Counted from the first letter of the stretch, positions 1 through 8,894 are shown. The stretch is 64,000 bases of DNA from Streptomyces griseofuscus (GCF_014673495.1 NZ_CP051006.1:7625001-7689000), one strand, 5' to 3'. Notes: generated from the letters alone by a model not told the origin. Translations and numbers: made by a program.

Positions 1-313
1 CGTCGGAGACATCGTCGAAGTGCAGGGCGGGCAACGGCTCGTCGGCGGGCCGCAGATGGAGCACCTCGCCATGGCGCAGCTGCACGGTGGCGGGGGTGGC
101 GTCGGCGTCGAACGGGTCCTCGCCGAGCCGCTGGAGCACCCAGGGCGTGCCCCGGTCGGCCGTCTCCTTCGTCACATGGCGCACCAGTACGGGCAGCAGC
201 GCGGAGACCGGTGTGGTGAGCGGGATCGCCAGGTCGGCCTGGCCGGTGGGGCCCACCACCGTGACCCGGCAGACCTCCGAGGCGGGTGCGGTGACCGCGG
301 GGGCTGTGGTCAT
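1..313 (-). CDS. eccD: EccD, type VII secretion membrane component (5' part only)
   Basis: Only the first 104 codons are in the window; the gene continues past the left edge. The reverse complement starts at ATG 313 and reads MTTAPAVTAPASEVCRVTVV, followed by a compact ubiquitin-like region with a conserved VVGPTG turn and an LRPADEPLPALHFDD end. This is the cytosolic YukD-like domain that precedes the eleven or so membrane helices of EccD, the channel-forming subunit of the type VII (ESX) system. A ribosome site AGGAG lies about 8 bases before the ATG. It follows eccC by 70 bases on the same strand, so the two are probably co-transcribed. The membrane part is not visible, so the identification rests on the N-terminal domain and on the eccC neighbour. 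Confidence 0.85.
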   Translation of the reverse strand, partial: MTTAPAVTAPASEVCRVTVVGPTGQADLAIPLTTPVSALLPVLVRHVTKETADRGTPWVLQRLGEDPFDADATPATVQLRHGEVLHLRPADEPLPALHFDDVSD

Positions 314-354
314 CGGACTGCTCCTGGGGAGGGGGAGGGAGAAGTGGGGAGGAT

Positions 355-390
355 GCTCATGCCGCTCATGCCGCTCGTGCCGCTCATGAC
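355..390. repeat. Four tandem copies of a 9-bp unit across the eccC stop codon
   Basis: The sequence gctcatgcc occurs four times head to tail (third copy gctcgtgcc, fourth gctcatgac). The fourth copy overlaps the eccC stop codon (384-386) and the rest lies in the eccC-eccD spacer. It looks like slippage expansion of a 9-mer. No function is evident. Confidence 0.8.
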
Positions 391-3300
391 GACACCAGCC
401 CGGTCTGCACGAGGCGTACCGAACGCCGGGTGACCAGCTGGGCCCGGCCCGCGGGCAGCGTGCGCGGCTTGGCCTCGCCGAGGAACTTGCCCTCCTCCTT
501 GGGGTAGGAGAAGAGCAGGCCGGGGTTGCCCAGCTCCCACAGCCGGCGCAGCACCGGGTCCATCATGGCGCGGATCGATCCCGAGGTGCTGCGGGCGACG
601 ACCAGGTGCATGCCGATGTGCAGGCCCTGCGCGAGCAGCGGCACCAGGGGCGCCATCGGGGAGGGCGCGCCCGGTGCCCCGGAGAACAGGTCGTAGTCGT
701 CGATGAGGACGAACAGCAGCGGCCCCTCCCACCAGTCGCGGCGGGCGAGCTGCTCGGGGCTGATGTCCGGGCCCGGCACCCGCTTGCCCACCGACACCGA
801 GGCGCTGGTGGCCAGTTGGGCGAGGGCGTCGCTGTCCACGACGTACCCGACCCGGTACGCCTCGGGCACCGAGTTGAGGAGGCCGCGCCCCGGGTCGGCG
901 ACCATGATGCGCGCCTCCTCGGGGGTGTAACGGGCGGTGATGGCGCGGATCATCAGGCGCAGCGCGTTGGTCTTGCCGGTCTCGCCGTCGCCGAACACCA
1001 TCAGGTGCGGGTTGGTGGTGAAGTCGTGCCAGACCGGTTCGAGGCGCTGCTCGTCCCAGCCGAGACAGACCTTGAAGTCACCCTCGGAAACCGGCAGTTC
1101 GGTCACCGGAAGGCGGGTCGGCAGCAGCCGGACACCGGGGGCGGGGCGGCCCGTCCAGAAGGTGTCGATCTCCGCCACGGCCGACTTGGTGGCGGTCGTG
1201 AGATCGCCGGTCTCGCCCGAGCCGTCCAGCCGGGGCAGCGCGGACAGGAAGTGGTGGGTGCCCGCGGTCAGACCGCGGCCGGGCTGGTGCGGTACGGCCG
1301 CCGCGATCCGGGAGCCGACCTCGGACTCCATCGAATCGCCCAGCCGCAGCTCGAACTTGGTGCCCAGCAGGTCGCGCAGCCGGGGCCGGAACTCCGACCA
1401 GCGCACGGCGGAACCGATCACATGCAGGCCGAACGACAGTCCGCGCGCGGCCATCTCGATGACCCGGGGCTCCAGCTCCTCGTAGTCCTGGCGCAGCGTG
1501 CCCCAGCCGTCGACCACCAGGAACACATCGCCGTAGGGGTCGTCGATCTCGCCCGTGGCCCGCAGCCCGCGGTAGGCCGCCATCGACTCCAGGCCCCGCG
1601 AGGTGAACTCCTCCTCGCGCTTCTCCAGCAGCTGGCTCAGCTCGGCGACCGTGCGCAGGACGCGGTCGCGTTCGAGGCGGGTGGCGACCGAGCCGACATG
1701 CGGCAGTCCGGCCGTGGAGACCAGACCGCCACCGCCGAAGTCCAGGCAGTAGAACTGGACTTCCTCGGGGGTGTGGGTCAGCGCCAGGGACAGCATCAGG
1801 GTGCGCAGCAGGGTCGACTTGCCGGTCTGCGGGGCGCCCGCCACCCCGATGTGGCCGTCGGCGCCGGAGAGATCGGCGACCAGCAGCTCCCGCAGCTGCT
1901 CGAAGGGCCGGTCCACGATGCCGAGCGGCACCCGCAGCGAACTGAGCGAGGGATGGTCCGCCGCGCTCATGCCGCGCACCGGGTCCGGCACGATGCCCGG
2001 CAGCAGCTGGTCCAGGCTGGGGGACTCGGTCAGTGGCGGCAGCCACACCTGTCGGGCCGGCGGCCCGCTCTCCGCCAGGCGCCCGATCAGCACCTCCAAG
2101 AGACTCTCCTCGTTCTGCTCACCGCCCGACGCCTGTGCGGCGGCCTTGCGTTCGGCGGCTGCCGACGCCTCCCGGGCGGCCTCCAGCGCCTGCTGCTCGG
2201 CGATCCGCTCGGACATCAGCGTGCCCTGCCGTTCCAGCCCGAACAGGGTGATCTCCTGTCCGGCGGCGGCCAGTTGCGCGGAGTGCTCGGCGTCGCCCAC
2301 CGGCTCCGGCGCGGCACCGGAGACGTAAGCGGCCTTGAAGCGGACCAGGTTGGTGGTGTCCACCTTCAGATAGCCGTTGCCCGGCGCCGACGGCAGCTCA
2401 TAGGCGTGCGAGACGCCGATGACGCTGCGCGACTCCATCGCGGAGAACGTCCGCAGGGCGATCCGGTACGACAGATGCCCCTCGACCTTGTGGATACGGC
2501 TCTCGTCCAGCCGCTGGGAGGCCAGCAGCAGATGCACCCCGAGGCTGCGCCCGAGACGGCCGATGGAGACGAACAGGTCCACGAACTCCGGCTTGCTGGC
2601 AAGCAGTTCGGAGAACTCGTCCACGATGATCAGCAGCGAGGGCAGCGGCGTCAGGTTCACCCCGGCGCCCCGCGCCTTCTCGTAGTCGAACAGCGAGGAG
2701 TACCCGGACTCGCGCAGCAGCTCCTGGCGGCGGATCATCTCGCCGTTGATGGAGTCCCGCATCCGGTCCACGAGATGGATCTCGTCGGCCAGGTTGGTGA
2801 TGACCGCCGAGGTGTGCGGCAGCCGGTCCATGCCGAGGAAGGTCGCGCCGCCCTTGAAGTCGACCAGCACCAGGTTGAGGATCTCCGAGGAGTGCGTGGC
2901 GACCAGGCCCATCACCAGGGTGCGCAGCAGCTCGCTCTTGCCCGAGCCGGTGGCACCGATGAGCAGGCCGTGCGGGCCCATGCCGCCCTGCGCCGACTCC
3001 TTGATGTCCAGCTCGACGACCTCGCTCTCCTCCGTGACGCCCAACGGCACCAGGAGACGGGCGGACTGGGCGGCCCGGGGGCGCCACTTGGCGGCCACGT
3101 CGAAGCCGCGCGGGTCCCGGATGCCCAGCAGCGCGGTGAGGTCGAAGTCCGACTCCAGCGGCCGGTCCACCAGGTCCACGCTGCCGCTGGTGCGCATCGG
3201 CGCCAGCAGCCGGGCCAGGGTGTCCGCCTCGGTGCGGCTCAGCGCGTCGGCCTCGGCGCTCACCGTGTCGTCACCGGCCGGGAATTCGACGCAGGTGCCC

Positions 3301-4379
3301 CGGGTGGTCAGCCGCAGCACCTTCGGGCCGCCGGTCATCGCGCCCGTCGCGTCCAGCAGTACGACATTGCGCAGCCCGCCGTGCGTCAGCCGCGATGTCT
3401 CGGGCAGCCGCACGCCCTGCGCCACGACCACCACGAACGGCTCGGCCACGCTCGGCGAGGCGTCCGGGTCGTGGTCCGGCCGGTCCCGCACCTCGGTGCC
3501 GAGCAGGTCCATCAGCGCCTCGTGGTCCTCGGCGGCGAGCCGCACCTGACCGGCGTCGTCCTCCTCGTGCGGATGCGCGTTGTGCGGCAGCCACTTGAGC
3601 CAGTCCCACTCGGCCCGCGCCGACGCCCCGCCCAGCAGCGCGATCCGCAGCTCGTCGGGGGAGTGGAACGCGGCGAGCTGCGCGACCATCGCCCGCAGCA
3701 GCCCGAGCGCGGGCTCCGGCTCACCGGCCAACTCCACGCTGGTGAACCGCCGTAGCGCGACCGGGATCGGCAGCCGGGGCACCGTCTGATGCGCCTTGGT
3801 GAACCGGCGCAGCGAGATCGCGGTCAGCGGCTCCAGGTCCTCCACCGGCTTGGTCTGCGGCGGCAGGAACTCCAACGCGGCGCGGCGTACGCCCTGTCCG
3901 ATGCGGACCCGGCCGAAGTCCTCGTGCGCCGGGCGGCGTTCCCACAGCCGGTTGCCCATCACCAGCGCCCACAGCTGCCCCGGCTCGGGGTTGTCCCAGA
4001 GCAGGGCGGCCCGCTGCTGCTCGGCGGCCTGCCGGGCCTGTCGGCGCTTCTGCGCGAGATAGCGCAGATAGTCACGCCGCTCGGCCCGCATCCTGCGCCG
4101 ACGCTCGGCACCGGCCCGGCCGATCTGGGTCAGCGTCATGCTGACCATGGCGACGCCCATCATCCCGGACATCATGTACGTCGTCGGTCCGGCGCTGCGC
4201 ATGGAGAACATCAGCACCATGGCGCCGCTGCCCAGCGCCATGGGCAGATACATCAGCGCCGATCCGAAATCGGCGCTCGCCGGCTCCCCCAGAACCGGCG
4301 GCTCCGCCAGCTCGACCTGTCCCTCGGGGAGCTGCGGACCCTCGGCGCGCGGTGAACGTTTGGCCACCACGGTGCTCAA
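384..4379 (-). CDS. eccC: EccC, type VII secretion FtsK/SpoIIIE-type ATPase
   Basis: At 1331 residues this is a full-length, unsplit EccC, the motor ATPase that recognises WXG100 substrates and drives type VII secretion at the membrane. Two membrane helices lie near residues 40-60 and 66-84. Three FtsK-like ATPase domains follow: Walker A GATGSGKSE at 475-483 with Walker B IIVDEF near 585; GAPQTGKST at 848-856 with VFLVVDGW near 952; GDGETGKTN at 1130-1138 with an LIDDYD Walker B near 1225. The start is TTG at 4379, chosen because AAAGG lies 9 bases upstream and the N-terminus reads MSTVVAKRSPR. eccD follows. WXG100 genes, mycP, eccB and eccE are not in the window and would be expected further left. 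Confidence 0.95.
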   Translation of the reverse strand: MSTVVAKRSPRAEGPQLPEGQVELAEPPVLGEPASADFGSALMYLPMALGSGAMVLMFSMRSAGPTTYMMSGMMGVAMVSMTLTQIGRAGAERRRRMRAERRDYLRYLAQKRRQARQAAEQQRAALLWDNPEPGQLWALVMGNRLWERRPAHEDFGRVRIGQGVRRAALEFLPPQTKPVEDLEPLTAISLRRFTKAHQTVPRLPIPVALRRFTSVELAGEPEPALGLLRAMVAQLAAFHSPDELRIALLGGASARAEWDWLKWLPHNAHPHEEDDAGQVRLAAEDHEALMDLLGTEVRDRPDHDPDASPSVAEPFVVVVAQGVRLPETSRLTHGGLRNVVLLDATGAMTGGPKVLRLTTRGTCVEFPAGDDTVSAEADALSRTEADTLARLLAPMRTSGSVDLVDRPLESDFDLTALLGIRDPRGFDVAAKWRPRAAQSARLLVPLGVTEESEVVELDIKESAQGGMGPHGLLIGATGSGKSELLRTLVMGLVATHSSEILNLVLVDFKGGATFLGMDRLPHTSAVITNLADEIHLVDRMRDSINGEMIRRQELLRESGYSSLFDYEKARGAGVNLTPLPSLLIIVDEFSELLASKPEFVDLFVSIGRLGRSLGVHLLLASQRLDESRIHKVEGHLSYRIALRTFSAMESRSVIGVSHAYELPSAPGNGYLKVDTTNLVRFKAAYVSGAAPEPVGDAEHSAQLAAAGQEITLFGLERQGTLMSERIAEQQALEAAREASAAAERKAAAQASGGEQNEESLLEVLIGRLAESGPPARQVWLPPLTESPSLDQLLPGIVPDPVRGMSAADHPSLSSLRVPLGIVDRPFEQLRELLVADLSGADGHIGVAGAPQTGKSTLLRTLMLSLALTHTPEEVQFYCLDFGGGGLVSTAGLPHVGSVATRLERDRVLRTVAELSQLLEKREEEFTSRGLESMAAYRGLRATGEIDDPYGDVFLVVDGWGTLRQDYEELEPRVIEMAARGLSFGLHVIGSAVRWSEFRPRLRDLLGTKFELRLGDSMESEVGSRIAAAVPHQPGRGLTAGTHHFLSALPRLDGSGETGDLTTATKSAVAEIDTFWTGRPAPGVRLLPTRLPVTELPVSEGDFKVCLGWDEQRLEPVWHDFTTNPHLMVFGDGETGKTNALRLMIRAITARYTPEEARIMVADPGRGLLNSVPEAYRVGYVVDSDALAQLATSASVSVGKRVPGPDISPEQLARRDWWEGPLLFVLIDDYDLFSGAPGAPSPMAPLVPLLAQGLHIGMHLVVARSTSGSIRAMMDPVLRRLWELGNPGLLFSYPKEEGKFLGEAKPRTLPAGRAQLVTRRSVRLVQTGLVSS

Positions 4380-4830
4380 TGACAGGGACCTTTCTCAAAC
4401 GCTCACGCGGGCATGGCTGGTCAACCACTTGCGCGTGGGTGCGGGTTGATGCTTGGTGATGTGGAGGGAAGTGATCCACTACTGGGCAGATGATAAGCAC
4501 GGGAAGGCTGAGACGGGTGAACACATCTCGACCCTCGGCCGCCAACTCGGAAATTTTGCTTGGCGTTTGAAATAGATGATTGGCTCGTTTCGCGACACCT
4601 AACGCTCACTTCCTTGAGATCCAGGGGTTGTTGATGATCGCTTGAGGTTCATTCGCGCGCGGCCGCAGGAAAGTGAATCTCTGGTTACGGAGGCATGGAC
4701 ACACGGTGCGATCGCCGCATCCGTCGCTGTACGCGACGTATCGGACACGCGTCGTGGTACCGCTTCGGCGCCTGCGCGCGGGGAACTCGGGGAGACGGAT
4801 GCGGCCGACCGCGGAGGAGGTGCCGTCGCC
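4380..4830. other. Divergent intergenic region between eccC and the DUF3040 gene
   Basis: This stretch holds no convincing gene. It contains an AT-richer patch at about 4540-4640, unusual for this window. Short open frames here on both strands have no ribosome site and no protein-like composition. It probably carries the promoters of eccC (minus) and the DUF3040 gene (plus). No clear -10/-35 pair could be fixed by eye. Confidence 0.5.
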
Positions 4831-5196
4831 GTGGACGACTGGGACATGTGGGACAGGCGCGAGAGGACCCGGCTGTCACCGCGCGAGCGGCTGGCGCTGC
4901 TGGAGATCGAGGCGCATCTTCGGGAGGACCGGGGCTTCGCCCGTCGGATGGGCGGCGGCGCCCACCGGGAACGGCGGGATGGGGCACACCGGCGGATCTG
5001 GCTGCCGACGGGCGTACTGCTGCTGGCCCTCGCCTCCGCGTTCTGCGCGGTCATGGGCATCCGGACCGGGGACCCCGGGCTGCTGTGGTGCTTCGCGGTG
5101 CTGTGGCCGCTCACCCTCTTCCAGGCGTTCCGGCTGCTGTGCCGGCTGGCCCGCCGACGGGGGCGGGCGGGGGTGCGGGCGGGCTCCTGGCGCTGA
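4831..5196 (+). CDS. DUF3040-family small membrane protein
   Basis: The product is 121 residues. The N-terminal half carries the DUF3040 signature, LSPRERLALLEIEAHLREDR, a charged helix of unknown function. Two hydrophobic segments follow, around LPTGVLLLALASAFCAVMG and LLWCFAVLWPLTLFQAF, and then a basic tail. The open frame extends far upstream, but GTG at 4831 was chosen because GGAGGAGG lies 10 bases before it and homologues begin with an acidic MDD-like end. It is transcribed away from eccC. DUF3040 proteins are common in Streptomyces and have no established role. Confidence 0.85.
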   Translation: MDDWDMWDRRERTRLSPRERLALLEIEAHLREDRGFARRMGGGAHRERRDGAHRRIWLPTGVLLLALASAFCAVMGIRTGDPGLLWCFAVLWPLTLFQAFRLLCRLARRRGRAGVRAGSWR

Positions 5197-5429
5197 GCCT
5201 CGCGACGGTGGCCTCATGGCCGGGGCCGCACGAGACCGCGCTGGGACGCGCGGTGCCCGCCACCCTGGCGGACGAGGGTCGCCGCACCCCTGACGGCCGT
5301 ATCCGCCGTCCCTCCGCCGCGTCCGGTTTGAGAGCGGGGCGTCCGCCGTGCATGGTGGGTGGTCCAAGGTCAGGTTCATGGTCAGGAAATGGCCGCACCG
5401 GCCCCTACCCGACCTGCCCGGGTGATGTC

Positions 5430-6677
5430 ATGAATGCCTTCTCGCCGCGGCCGGCCGCACCGGCCCCCCTGCTGATCGAGTCCTCCGTCGTGGAGGGCCT
5501 GCCCGCCGAGGGCGCGCTGCTGCTGCGCATGTCCGGCACCCTGGACGCGCACGGCGCCCACGCCTGGTCGCAGGAGCTGCGCGGTCATCTGGAGCAGGCG
5601 GACCGCGCCGGGCTGCGGCCCGTCCTCGACATGGCCCACGTACAGCTCGGCGGCGCCGCGGTGCTGCGCACCCTCAGCGAGACCACGCGGGTCCGCGCCG
5701 GACGCCCCGATCTGATCATCGTGCGCGCCCGGCCGGGCGTCCGCGAGGCCGTGCACCTGGCCCGCCTGAACGGCGTCCAGCTGTACGCCACCCTGGACGA
5801 GGCCGTACGCGAACTGGCCCGCGCCGCCGCCGAGGTGGAGGAGCTGCCCGCCTGGCGCTCACCGATGGCCGATCCGCTGCGGCCGTCGTACCAGGACCTG
5901 CACCAGGAGGTCCGCGCCCTGCGCGCCCGGGTCCGCACCGCCCCGGTGATCGGCATGGCCCAGGGCGTGCTCATGGCCCGCTACGCCCTGCCCGAGACCG
6001 GTGGCGCCTTCCGGGTGCTGCGGGAGACCTCCCAGCGGTTCAATGTGCCGCTGCGGGTGCTCGCCTCCGCCGTCGTGGTGGCCCGGCCGCCCGACGGCGC
6101 GATCTGGTTCCCGGGCCGCCGCCCGCTGCCCGTGCCCCCGCTGCGCATCCTGGCCCGCACCGACCGCGACCCCCGCTACCGCGGGCAGATGATCGACGCC
6201 GTACTCCGCGAGGCGCTCGCCATCGCCCACGCCCCGGCCGGGCACGTCCTGTCCGTCGACCCCGCCGTGAACGCGCTCGCCCTGGAGGCCCGGCACGGCG
6301 GCACGGACTCCTACCTCGACCACCTGGGCCGCGGCCGCGACGACGGTACGGCCGAGGCGGTCGCCCGTACCCGCGGGCGGCGCGTGAGCATGCCCGACGT
6401 GGCCACGGACGCGCTGCTCTCCGAGGACAGCAGGCGCGCCCTGCTCGCCAGCGGCGCGCGGGCCCTGCAATGCGTCCCGGTGCTGTCCTCCGCCGGCTGC
6501 TGCGCCGGTCTGATCACCGTGCACTGGCCGCAGGCCGGACACCGGCCGACCTCCACCCGGGCCGAGGCCCTCGGTCTGCTCGCCGCCGACACGGCCGCCT
6601 GGCTGGCCTGGTACCACCGCACGGTCCTCCTCGACGCCCTCGAACATCTGCATCGCCGGCTGACCCGCAGGCCCTGA
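5430..6677 (+). CDS. STAS-ANTAR-GAF multidomain regulator
   Basis: This 415-residue protein appears to be a signalling or RNA-binding regulator. Residues of about 15-115 form a STAS (anti-sigma-antagonist-like) domain, including LLLRMSGTLDAHGAHAW. A short middle segment from about residue 150, reading LHQEVRALRARVRTAPVIGM then AQGVLMARYALPE, is typical of ANTAR domains, which bind RNA hairpins in antitermination. From about residue 245 to the end is a GAF-like domain with the usual VPVLSSAGCCAGLITVHW strand pattern. ATG 5430 starts the STAS domain; the open frame extends upstream but loses protein character. No clear ribosome site is seen. Streptomyces genomes encode many such proteins, and the target cannot be inferred. 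Confidence 0.8.
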   Translation: MNAFSPRPAAPAPLLIESSVVEGLPAEGALLLRMSGTLDAHGAHAWSQELRGHLEQADRAGLRPVLDMAHVQLGGAAVLRTLSETTRVRAGRPDLIIVRARPGVREAVHLARLNGVQLYATLDEAVRELARAAAEVEELPAWRSPMADPLRPSYQDLHQEVRALRARVRTAPVIGMAQGVLMARYALPETGGAFRVLRETSQRFNVPLRVLASAVVVARPPDGAIWFPGRRPLPVPPLRILARTDRDPRYRGQMIDAVLREALAIAHAPAGHVLSVDPAVNALALEARHGGTDSYLDHLGRGRDDGTAEAVARTRGRRVSMPDVATDALLSEDSRRALLASGARALQCVPVLSSAGCCAGLITVHWPQAGHRPTSTRAEALGLLAADTAAWLAWYHRTVLLDALEHLHRRLTRRP

Positions 6678-6706
6678 GGCTTGCAGCGAACCCGGACATG
6701 CGAAAC

Positions 6707-6779
6707 GCGGCCCGCGCCGGGTCGCTTTAAGGCGCCCCGCCTGGGGCGGGGACGCGTACGGCGGCCCGGCGCGGGCCGC
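6707..6779. terminator. Nested inverted repeats, probable bidirectional terminator
   Basis: A 19-base arm (6707-6725) pairs with 6761-6779 with one mismatch. Inside it sits a second hairpin, cgcccc-gcct-ggggcg, near 6733-6748. It lies between the convergent STAS-ANTAR-GAF gene and the DUF6479-like gene, the expected place for a shared terminator. Confidence 0.7.
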
Positions 6780-6791
6780 GGTCACCGATCG

Positions 6792-7157
6792 TCAGTGAGC
6801 GCCGAGCCCCCCGCCTCCGAAGGACCCGCTGGACCCGCTGCTCCAGCGTGGACGCTTCTGGTCCTCGCTGGTCTTGGAGTCCATGTTGCTCAGCTCGTAG
6901 GGGGTCAGCGGACGGCCGCCCTTGGGTGTCTTGGGAACCTCCTGGTAGTCCCGGTTCTCCCGGATCTCGTGCACCGCGCCCTCCGGCGGCAGCTTGGGCT
7001 GCTCCTCGGGACGTGGGCGAGCGGGCTCGCGGGACTTGACGCGGGAGGTCAGCCAGAAGCCGCCGGCGAGCAGTGCCAGCAGCCCGACGGCCACGACGAA
7101 GAGTACGAGGCTCATCAGGCCGCTCGTCGCGGCCAGCTGCATCGATGCGGTGTTCAT
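6792..7157 (-). CDS. DUF6479-like small membrane protein
   Basis: The product is 121 residues. One hydrophobic segment near residues 14-36 (SLVLFVVAVGLLALLAGGFW) is followed by a basic, proline-rich segment with the REPARPRPEEQPKLPPEGAV pattern typical of DUF6479 proteins, an HEIRENRDYQEVP region, and a low-complexity Ser/Gly tail ending GGGGLGAH. It is probably a single-pass membrane protein with a cytosolic tail; its function is unknown. The start at ATG 7157 has AGGAGG about 15 bases upstream, somewhat far. It is divergent from the Cys-rich gene and may share its promoter region. Confidence 0.75.
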   Translation of the reverse strand: MNTASMQLAATSGLMSLVLFVVAVGLLALLAGGFWLTSRVKSREPARPRPEEQPKLPPEGAVHEIRENRDYQEVPKTPKGGRPLTPYELSNMDSKTSEDQKRPRWSSGSSGSFGGGGLGAH

Positions 7158-7218
7158 AGGACAGGGATACCCCTCCTATAACCGTATGAATCGAACAAAT
7201 GAAATAAAGGAGACCTTG

Positions 7219-7272
7219 GTGGCGTACGGGCGGGGTTTGTCGCGGATCCTCGGGGCAACCCGCACCCTGTGA
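7219..7272 (+). CDS. Putative 17-residue leader peptide
   Basis: A strong ribosome site AAGGAG (7207-7212) has no other gene to serve. GTG 7219 follows 6 bases later (TTG 7216 is an alternative) and opens VAYGRGLSRILGATRTL. The stop TGA (7270-7272) overlaps the GTG start (7269) of the Cys-rich gene as GTGA. The next gene itself lacks a ribosome site, so it could be translated by coupling to this small frame. This is inference from layout; no homologue is recognised. Confidence 0.45.
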   Translation: MAYGRGLSRILGATRTL

Positions 7273-7643
7273 CCCAGCAGGCTTCCCCGCAGCAGCTCTA
7301 CCGGTTCCTGGAGGACCGCTTCAGCTGCGCCCAGGCGTGCACGGAGTGTGCCCGCGCCTGCTCGGTACGGGTCAGCCTGCTCGATCCGGGCGGCCCGGAC
7401 TGCCAGGAGCGGGTGCGCCGGCTGGGGATCATGTGCGCGGAGGTGTGCGACGCCACCTGCCGACTGCTCTGCGAGGAGAGCCGGCGGGACGAGGAGGGGC
7501 TGTGCGGCCGGGTGGACTGGTGCCGCCGTACCTGCCTCGAATGCGCCCGCGCCTTCGGGGAGTACCCCGGCGCCGAGTCCGCCGCGACGGCCTGCCGGGC
7601 CTGTGCCGACGCCTGCGTCGACTTCCTGGAGACGCTCGCCTGA
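7269..7643 (+). CDS. Cysteine-rich DUF326-like (four-helix copper-binding type) protein
   Basis: The product has 124 residues and 16 cysteines, arranged in helical spacings such as CAQACTECARAC (residues 20-31), CAEVCDATCRLLC, CRRTCLEC and CRACADAC. This is the pattern of the DUF326 / four-helix-bundle copper-storage family, often annotated as ferredoxin in Streptomyces. A role in binding copper or another soft metal in the cytosol is plausible but unproven. The start GTG 7269 matches the usual N-terminus (MTQQASPQQLYRFLEDRF). No ribosome site precedes it; it overlaps the stop of a 17-codon frame that has a good one, which suggests translational coupling. Confidence 0.75.
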   Translation: MTQQASPQQLYRFLEDRFSCAQACTECARACSVRVSLLDPGGPDCQERVRRLGIMCAEVCDATCRLLCEESRRDEEGLCGRVDWCRRTCLECARAFGEYPGAESAATACRACADACVDFLETLA

Positions 7644-7657
7644 CGCTTCCCAATTTC

Positions 7658-7671
7658 TGGAACACGTTCTA
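7658..7671. promoter_or_regulatory. KstR-like operator TGGAACACGTTCTA
   Basis: The 14-mer fits the TNNAACNNGTTNNA pattern reported for KstR, the TetR-type repressor of steroid and lipid catabolism in mycobacteria and rhodococci. It sits 45 bases before the acyl-CoA dehydrogenase start, a natural operator position. A single 14-mer can occur by chance, and no kstR gene is in the window. Confidence 0.45.
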
Positions 7672-7715
7672 CGGTGTGCGCCGTCAGGACCGCCCTTGGG
7701 GAGCCTGGAGGCGCC

Positions 7716-8894
7716 GTGCACCTCGACCACACGCCCGAGCAGCAGCGACTGCGCGCCGAACTGCGCGCCTACTTCGCCCGCCTGGTCCCGGACAACGCCT
7801 ACGCCCGGTACGCCGACCCGGCCGCCCGCAAACGCTTCTACCGCGACACGATCCGCACCCTCGGCGCCGACGGCTGGCTCGGCGTCGGCTGGCCCGAGGA
7901 GTACGGCGGGCGGGGCCTGTCGGCCATGGAGCAGTTCATCTTCTTCGACGAGGCCGCGCAGGCCGGCGTACCGCTGCCGCTGATGGCGCTGAACACGGTC
8001 GGGCCGACCCTCATGAAGTTCGGCACCGAGGAGCAGAAGGCGTACTTCCTCCCACGCGTCCTGTCCGGCGAGATCGACTTCGCGATCGGCTACAGCGAGC
8101 CCGAGGCGGGCACCGATCTCGCCGCGCTGCGGACCAGGGCCGTACGCGACGGGGACACATACCTCGTCAACGGGCAGAAGATCTGGACGACGAACGGCGA
8201 CACCGCGGACTGGGTGTGGCTCGCCGTGCGCACCGACCCGGACGCCCCGCCGCACCGGGGCATCACCATGCTGCTGGTGCCGACCTCCGACCCCGGCTAC
8301 TCCTGCACCGTCATCAACACTTTGGCCTCCCACGACACCACGGCCGGCTACTACGAGAACGTCCGCGTCCCCGTCTCCCGCCGTGTCGGCGCCGAGAACC
8401 AGGGCTGGCGGCTGATCACCAACCAGCTCAACCATGAACGCGTCACCCTCGCGGCACACGGCACGATGGCCGTCCGCGCCCTGCACGACGTCCAGCACTG
8501 GGCCGCCCGCACCGAACTCGCCGACGGCCGGCGGGTGCTCGACCTCGGCTGGGTGCGCCGGCTGCTCGCCCGCACCCACACCCGTCTCGAGGCCCTCAAG
8601 CTCCTCAACTGGCAGATGGTCACCGCCGTCGAGGACGGCACCCTCACCCCGCAGGACGCCTCCGCCGTCAAGGTCTACGGCTCCGAGGCCCGCCGCGACG
8701 CCTACGCCGCCCTCATGGAGATCACCGCCGCCGCCGGCCCCCTCAAAGAGGGCTCGGCGGGCGCCGTCCTCCACGGCGAACTCGAACGCGGCTACCGCTC
8801 AGCCGTCATCTTCACCTTCGGCGGCGGCAACAACGAGATCCAGCGCGAGATCATCTCCTGGATCGGGTTGGGGATGCCGAGGGTGCGGCGCTGA
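7716..8894 (+). CDS. Acyl-CoA dehydrogenase
   Basis: This 392-residue, FAD-dependent enzyme would introduce the alpha-beta double bond into an acyl-CoA. The family pattern is complete: N-terminal helical domain, beta domain with IGYSEPEAGTDLAALRTRA and KIWTTNGDTADWVWLAVRTD, and a C-terminal helical domain ending FTFGGGNNEIQREIISWIGL. That end has the NEIQRE motif common in actinobacterial FadE proteins. The start GTG 7716 has GGAG six bases upstream; the frame extends 14 codons further without a ribosome site. A KstR-like palindrome lies just upstream, hinting at a steroid or branched-acid role. The gene is convergent with the FUSC gene; the 102-base spacer shows no obvious terminator. Confidence 0.92.
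   Translation: MHLDHTPEQQRLRAELRAYFARLVPDNAYARYADPAARKRFYRDTIRTLGADGWLGVGWPEEYGGRGLSAMEQFIFFDEAAQAGVPLPLMALNTVGPTLMKFGTEEQKAYFLPRVLSGEIDFAIGYSEPEAGTDLAALRTRAVRDGDTYLVNGQKIWTTNGDTADWVWLAVRTDPDAPPHRGITMLLVPTSDPGYSCTVINTLASHDTTAGYYENVRVPVSRRVGAENQGWRLITNQLNHERVTLAAHGTMAVRALHDVQHWAARTELADGRRVLDLGWVRRLLARTHTRLEALKLLNWQMVTAVEDGTLTPQDASAVKVYGSEARRDAYAALMEITAAAGPLKEGSAGAVLHGELERGYRSAVIFTFGGGNNEIQREIISWIGLGMPRVRR

Noticed and set aside
606..3755. 1049-codon open frame on the plus strand
   Set aside because: It is antisense to eccC, with Arg/Gly/Gln-rich sequence lacking domains; a shadow of GC-rich codon bias.
4599..5114. 171-codon minus-strand frame
   Set aside because: Ser/Arg-rich antisense of the DUF3040 gene, without motif or ribosome site.
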